Assembly (NCBI GenBank): GCA_030599175.1
Contig: JAUVON010000015.1
Coordinates: forward strand, 1 to 18,987
From: Desulfobulbaceae bacterium
GTDB lineage: Bacteria > Desulfobacterota > Desulfobulbia > Desulfobulbales > Desulfocapsaceae
Reading direction: 5' to 3'
DNA: 18,987 bases
Below the pieces are notes generated by a model, which saw nothing but the letters and a program-made list of their open reading frames with translations, did not search any database and was not told the DNA's origin. Shown piece by piece: positions 15,949 to 18,987 of the stretch (positions are counted from its first letter, which is position 1; each line of letters starts with the position of its first letter). The translations under genes were made by a program, and so were the position numbers.

Positions 15949-16023
15949 TAAAAATGGTTGCACCAGATTTTTCCGGGCGTAAAACAAGAAGAAAAAATAT
16001 GGCACAGAAAGGACACTGACACC

Positions 16024-17007
16024 GTGGAACCAATCCTGAGAAAAGAAGAAATATCCGATTTACTCAGTGCTATCAATGATGGCAGGGTTTCGGTCGACCT
16101 GCATGAAAATGATCAGCAGGACACTAGTCTCAATTTCACATCGATAGACCTCTTCAATCCCCCACAACCGGAAAGTAAACAGTTCAGAATTCCCAACCTG
16201 GATATCATTCTGGACATATTCTGCAGAACGTACACAAGCTCATTGACAAATCGACTTCAACGAACTTCTTCTGTTTCAAGAATATCACTTAACTCGTATG
16301 AATTTCAGCATTTCTTCAAAGACAAGAAGAGTCTTGGCGCCAGTGGCATTATAGATATGTCACCACTGCAGCATGGCGCTCTTATCATTCTAGACCCTGG
16401 GCTCTCATTTTCTCTAATTGAAATTATGCTTGGGGCTTCTACTGAATTCGATCCTCTCCAGTTAGATAGAAAACTCACTACTATTGAACTCATTGTTCTA
16501 AAAACTTTATTTATCGATGCCTGCAATGATTTGAGCAATGCATTTTCTCAACTTCTTGACATGGAGACAACCCTCGTCAAACTTGAGAATAATCCCCGTC
16601 TCTTATCGATTGTCGAGCCTGCATCTGAAGTTATCGTAACCACTTTTCTGGTAAAGGTAGGCGAGCTTTCCGGTGAAATGCACATGGTCATCCCCTTTGC
16701 GACCCTCGAGCCACTCCGGGATCTGCTCAAAGACCTTCTCAGTATCTCCAATGTCAATAAAAGCACCTGGCATAACGTGATAGAGGATGAAATACTTGAA
16801 ATGCCGGCAGTAGTAACAGCGCAATCCGGAATAATCAGCCTTTCCATTTCACAACTGCTGAATTTAAAAAAGGGTGATATTCTGGATCTCGATTACGATC
16901 CAAACAGTCCCCTCAAAATTTTAGTTGAAAACCAGCCAACTTTTTATGCAGTTCCCGGAACACATAATGGCAAAAAGGCTATCAATCTCACCGGGATGTT
17001 TAAATAA
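16024..17007 (+). CDS. fliM: Flagellar motor switch protein FliM
   Basis: FliM (327 residues from GTG 16024) is the C-ring subunit that binds CheY-P and links FliG to FliN. The N-terminal peptide ILRKEEISDLLSAI is the CheY-binding motif, normally within the first 15 residues. The middle CheC-like domain runs from about 45 to 225, including a GASGIIDMSPLQHGALI-like core. The C-terminal SpoA domain ends LKILVENQPTFYAVPGTHNGKKAINL. I prefer GTG 16024, preceded by AAAGGA (16008-16013), because it places the CheY motif at the terminus as in the family. A longer in-frame reading from TTG 15958 (349 residues) adds 22 residues partly derived from spacer sequence and lacks a Shine-Dalgarno. fliN follows after 9 nt. 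Confidence 0.94.
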   Translation: MEPILRKEEISDLLSAINDGRVSVDLHENDQQDTSLNFTSIDLFNPPQPESKQFRIPNLDIILDIFCRTYTSSLTNRLQRTSSVSRISLNSYEFQHFFKDKKSLGASGIIDMSPLQHGALIILDPGLSFSLIEIMLGASTEFDPLQLDRKLTTIELIVLKTLFIDACNDLSNAFSQLLDMETTLVKLENNPRLLSIVEPASEVIVTTFLVKVGELSGEMHMVIPFATLEPLRDLLKDLLSISNVNKSTWHNVIEDEILEMPAVVTAQSGIISLSISQLLNLKKGDILDLDYDPNSPLKILVENQPTFYAVPGTHNGKKAINLTGMFK

Positions 17008-17016
17008 GGAAATATT

Positions 17017-17391
17017 ATGACCCCTGCAAACCAAGATAACAGCCGACCGGCACCTGAAGAACTGAAAGAACTCTTACAGGAGAATCAAACTAAACCTGTA
17101 AAATCCAGTTCAGCAAGTGAACAGATTCAGACCAAAGGTCTTGACTTTCTCTACGATATTCCTCTACAGGTCTCCGTTGAGGTTGGTCGATGTAAAATAC
17201 TCTTAAAAGACCTGTTGAAGATGGGCGAGGGTTACGTTATTGAACTCGACAAACTTGCAGGCGAACCTTTAGATCTCTATGTTAATTCAAAGTTGATCGC
17301 CAGGGGGGAAGCAGTTATGGTTGGTGAAAAATTCGGTATACGTCTAACCAACGTTGTCTCAACTATCGATAGAATTGAAAATCTGGGTTAG
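17017..17391 (+). CDS. fliN: Flagellar motor switch protein FliN
   Basis: FliN (124 residues) makes up the base of the C-ring and docks the export ATPase complex through FliH. Residues 1-45 are variable and polar. The SpoA domain covers about 46-120, with the family patterns DIPLQVSVEVGRCKILLKDLL, GYVIELDKLAGEPLDLYVN and LIARGEAVMVGEKFGIRLT. It is a short FliN, not the longer FliY fusion with a phosphatase domain found in Bacillus at this position. AAGGA lies just before the ATG. The stop is followed by a repeat-bearing 137-nt spacer. Confidence 0.97.
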   Translation: MTPANQDNSRPAPEELKELLQENQTKPVKSSSASEQIQTKGLDFLYDIPLQVSVEVGRCKILLKDLLKMGEGYVIELDKLAGEPLDLYVNSKLIARGEAVMVGEKFGIRLTNVVSTIDRIENLG

Positions 17392-17402
17392 TGCCTTACT
17401 CC
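17389..17402 (+). repeat. 14-nt direct repeat beginning at the fliN stop codon
   Basis: TAGTGCCTTACTCC matches 15315-15328 exactly. Its position at a stop codon is the same in both copies. Confidence 0.55.
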
Positions 17403-17456
17403 TGAAACCCTGTCATAAAAAACAAGAAATCGAGGAAGATCGTTTTAAATTATATG

Positions 17457-17478
17457 GCCATGAATATACTTTCATGGC
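17457..17478. other. Hairpin in the fliN-fliO spacer
   Basis: GCCATGAA (17457-17464) pairs with TTCATGGC (17471-17478) across a 6-nt loop. No T run follows, so it is unlikely to be an intrinsic terminator. It lies just upstream of the 17496-17513 repeat and may belong to the same repetitive unit. Confidence 0.45.
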
Positions 17479-17495
17479 ACTTATCCAAGCATTCT

Positions 17496-17513
17496 AAAAT
17501 TCCGATTTATTCG
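17496..17513 (-). repeat. Inverted-orientation repeat, copy 2, upstream of fliO
   Basis: AAAATTCCGATTTATTCG is the reverse complement of 15931-15948. With two mismatches it continues to GGTTAG on the right. It ends 16 nt before the fliO start. Confidence 0.55.
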
Positions 17514-17528
17514 GGTTAGACACCGATA

Positions 17529-17933
17529 ATGACAACTCCATTCCGCTACCTCACGTTCTTCCTGCTCTTTACCGTACTCCTGTTTTCATCTCCTGAGAAT
17601 ACCTATGGTGCTGTAACAGGGCTTGATGAGATGGGAAGCTACTTCCGTATGCTCTGGGGGCTGCTTGTTGTTCTTGGAATTATCCTGATACTCTACGGTA
17701 TTTTGAAAAAACGTTTATCTCTGTTTCACAGCCCCGCTTCACAATCGATCAAAGTACTTGAGATAAAGCCGCTTATGGGAAAAAAAGCATTGTGCCTGGT
17801 TGAGGTAAAGGGGGAGGAATACCTCCTCGGAATAAGTAATGACCGGATAAACCATATAGCTACAATCGACTCAGCCAAAGAATCCTCATTCGCCACTACT
17901 CTTAGAAAAACAGTCCCTGACAATCAAAAATGA
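17529..17933 (+). CDS. fliO: Flagellar export assembly protein FliO
   Basis: FliO (134 residues) helps assemble the FliP ring of the export gate. The N-terminus is signal-like (hydrophobic about 8-21). A second, clearly membrane-spanning segment lies at about 42-60, followed by a basic KKR and a cytoplasmic domain with SIKVLEIKPLMGKKALCLVEVKGEEYLLGIS, the family's recognisable core. FliO is poorly conserved, but size, topology and the position before fliP are standard. There is no clear Shine-Dalgarno. Its stop overlaps the fliP ATG by 4 nt (ATGA). Confidence 0.9.
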   Translation: MTTPFRYLTFFLLFTVLLFSSPENTYGAVTGLDEMGSYFRMLWGLLVVLGIILILYGILKKRLSLFHSPASQSIKVLEIKPLMGKKALCLVEVKGEEYLLGISNDRINHIATIDSAKESSFATTLRKTVPDNQK

Positions 17934-18703
17934 ATGCATCCTTCCCAATAAACTCGGCCAAACTGTCTCTTTTTTTTACCGTTGCTGCCTCGATTCTGTT
18001 CCTGGCACCTCATTCCGGATATTCAATTGGCTTGCCGACGATCACCTTTGGCGTAGATGATGCCGAATCCCCGCAGCAGGTTTCAAATGCACTCCAGGTT
18101 CTCTTTGTCCTTACCATCCTGTCAGTAGCACCGGCAATTCTTCTGATGACAACCTGTTTCACTCGTATTGTCATCGTCCTGGGATTTGTCAGGCAGGCAA
18201 TGGGAACCCAGAATATGCCCCCGACCCAGGTTATTCTCGGCTTGTCACTATTCCTCTCTTTTTTTGTTATGTCACCCACCTTCAACAAAATTAACAGTGA
18301 AGCTCTTCAGCCTTATATGGAAGAGAAAATAGGCCAGCCTGAAGCGTTGGAAAAGGCGTTGCAGCCTATGAGAGAATTCATGTTCAGTCAGGTGCGCGAA
18401 GAAGAACTGGCCCTGCTCACAGAAATTGCCATGGATAATGAACCACAGAACAAGGAAGATATTCCGACAATGACACTGATACCTGCATTCATGCTGTCAG
18501 AACTCAAGCGCGCATTCCAGATGGGGTTCATGATCTATATTCCATTCCTGGTGATCGATATGATCGTCGCCTCCATTTTAATGTCAATGGGCATGATGAT
18601 GCTTCCTCCTGTTATTATATCGATGCCGTTTAAACTTTTACTCTTTGTCCTTGTAGACGGCTGGAGTCTTGTTGTCGGATCCCTTATAAAAAGCTTTGGA
18701 TAA
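17930..18703 (+). CDS. fliP: Flagellar type III export gate protein FliP
   Basis: FliP (257 residues) forms the core export pore with FliQ and FliR. A cleavable N-terminal signal (about 1-32) is followed by TM segments near 52-75, 100-117, 198-228 and 233-254. The conserved LLMTTCFTRIVIVLGFVRQAMGTQNMPP stretch is at about 72-99. The second hallmark, TLIPAFMLSELKRAFQMGFMIYIPFLVIDMIVASILMSMGM, occupies about 182-222. It overlaps fliO by 4 nt and precedes fliQ by 6 nt. Confidence 0.98.
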   Translation: MNASFPINSAKLSLFFTVAASILFLAPHSGYSIGLPTITFGVDDAESPQQVSNALQVLFVLTILSVAPAILLMTTCFTRIVIVLGFVRQAMGTQNMPPTQVILGLSLFLSFFVMSPTFNKINSEALQPYMEEKIGQPEALEKALQPMREFMFSQVREEELALLTEIAMDNEPQNKEDIPTMTLIPAFMLSELKRAFQMGFMIYIPFLVIDMIVASILMSMGMMMLPPVIISMPFKLLLFVLVDGWSLVVGSLIKSFG

Positions 18704-18709
18704 AACAGT

Positions 18710-18973
18710 ATGACTCCTGAAATGGCCATAGATATCTGCCGCAGAGCGATTCAAACCATCCTGCTTGGTGCAGCACCCATGCTTATAATCGGCATGGTTA
18801 TAGGACTCCTGGTATCTATCTTTCAAGCCGCGACCCAGATCAATGAACAGACTCTCACCTTTGTACCCAAAATTGTCGCTGTATTCGTTACCCTTGTGAT
18901 TTTTGGACCCTGGCTTATTAAGCTGCTCACCGTTTTTACAATCGGTCTTTTTGATATTGTGGCTACTCTCTGA
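18710..18973 (+). CDS. fliQ: Flagellar type III export gate protein FliQ
   Basis: FliQ (87 residues) is the two-TM helical hairpin subunit that packs around the FliP-FliR core. TM segments lie at about 17-38 and 51-78. The diagnostic FQAATQINEQTLTFVPKIVAV connector is at about 38-58. The length is normal for the family. Only 14 nt follow in the window; GTG codons at 18978 and 18983 are possible starts for fliR, which is the expected next gene but cannot be confirmed here. Confidence 0.97.
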   Translation: MTPEMAIDICRRAIQTILLGAAPMLIIGMVIGLLVSIFQAATQINEQTLTFVPKIVAVFVTLVIFGPWLIKLLTVFTIGLFDIVATL

Positions 18974-18987
18974 GAAAGTGACGTGGA

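Noticed and set aside
17457..17478. Hairpin considered as a terminator between fliN and fliO
   Set aside because: The stem is only 8 bp and no T run follows; fliO lacks a recognisable promoter of its own, so read-through is expected.
17523..17529. CCGATAA, a sigma-28 minus-10-like sequence before fliO
   Set aside because: It runs into the fliO start codon, so it could not drive fliO, and there is no matching minus-35. The CCGATAA at about 5254-5260 inside fliF was rejected for similar reasons.
1..18987. CRISPR arrays, tRNA/rRNA genes, defence systems or prophage genes
   Set aside because: No regularly spaced repeats, no tRNA- or rRNA-like sequence, and every substantial gene except the TPR protein belongs to a known flagellar family.

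Overview
This window is a near-continuous block of flagellar genes, all on the + strand, from a moderately AT-rich Gram-negative bacterium. The protein sequences and gene order suggest a deltaproteobacterium (Desulfobacterota, possibly a Desulfobulbales-type sulfate reducer). That placement is inferred from protein character, gene order and recollection of similar intergenic repeats, because no rRNA or other taxonomic marker is present. The order is: a periplasmic TPR protein, flgB-flgC-fliE-fliF-fliG-fliH-fliI-fliJ, motE/ylxF-like, fliK, flgD, flgE, then motA-motB, fliL, fliM, fliN, fliO, fliP, fliQ, with fliR probably starting at the right edge. It closely follows the fla/che order of Bacillus and the spirochaete motility operon, except that no flbD was found between flgE and motA.

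Region 1 (1-2645) holds a 236-nt upstream region with a candidate sigma-54 promoter and an 802-residue exported protein. That protein has an N-terminal AMIN-like beta region followed by a long TPR-type helical solenoid. It is the least understood gene here and resembles PflA, the periplasmic motor scaffold of Campylobacterota, in size, layout and context. Region 2 (2713-9217) encodes the proximal rod (FlgB, FlgC, FliE), the MS ring (FliF), the switch protein FliG, and the export ATPase with its regulator and stalk (FliH, FliI, FliJ). Region 3 (9218-13431) holds a MITE-like insertion, a MotE-like exported coiled-coil protein, hook-length control (FliK), hook cap (FlgD) and hook (FlgE).

Region 4 (13432-13755) is the only long internal gene-free stretch. 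It contains a strong GC-rich hairpin with a T tract, a sigma-54-like site, a perfect sigma-28 minus-10 octamer, and a leader in which the motA ribosome binding site can be alternatively paired. This probably separates the rod/hook transcript from a stator/switch/export transcript. Region 5 (13756-18987) encodes the stator (MotA, MotB), FliL, the C-ring (FliM, FliN) and the export gate (FliO, FliP, FliQ).

The genes I recognise are full length and show family-defining residues, with no frameshifts seen. The non-routine signals lie between genes: a 173-bp element with terminal inverted repeats and a flanking direct repeat wedged at the start codon of motE, a solo copy of its end between flgD and flgE, a 14-codon mini-ORF overlapping the flgE start, short repeats shared among the motB-fliL, fliL-fliM and fliN-fliO spacers, and the motA leader structure.
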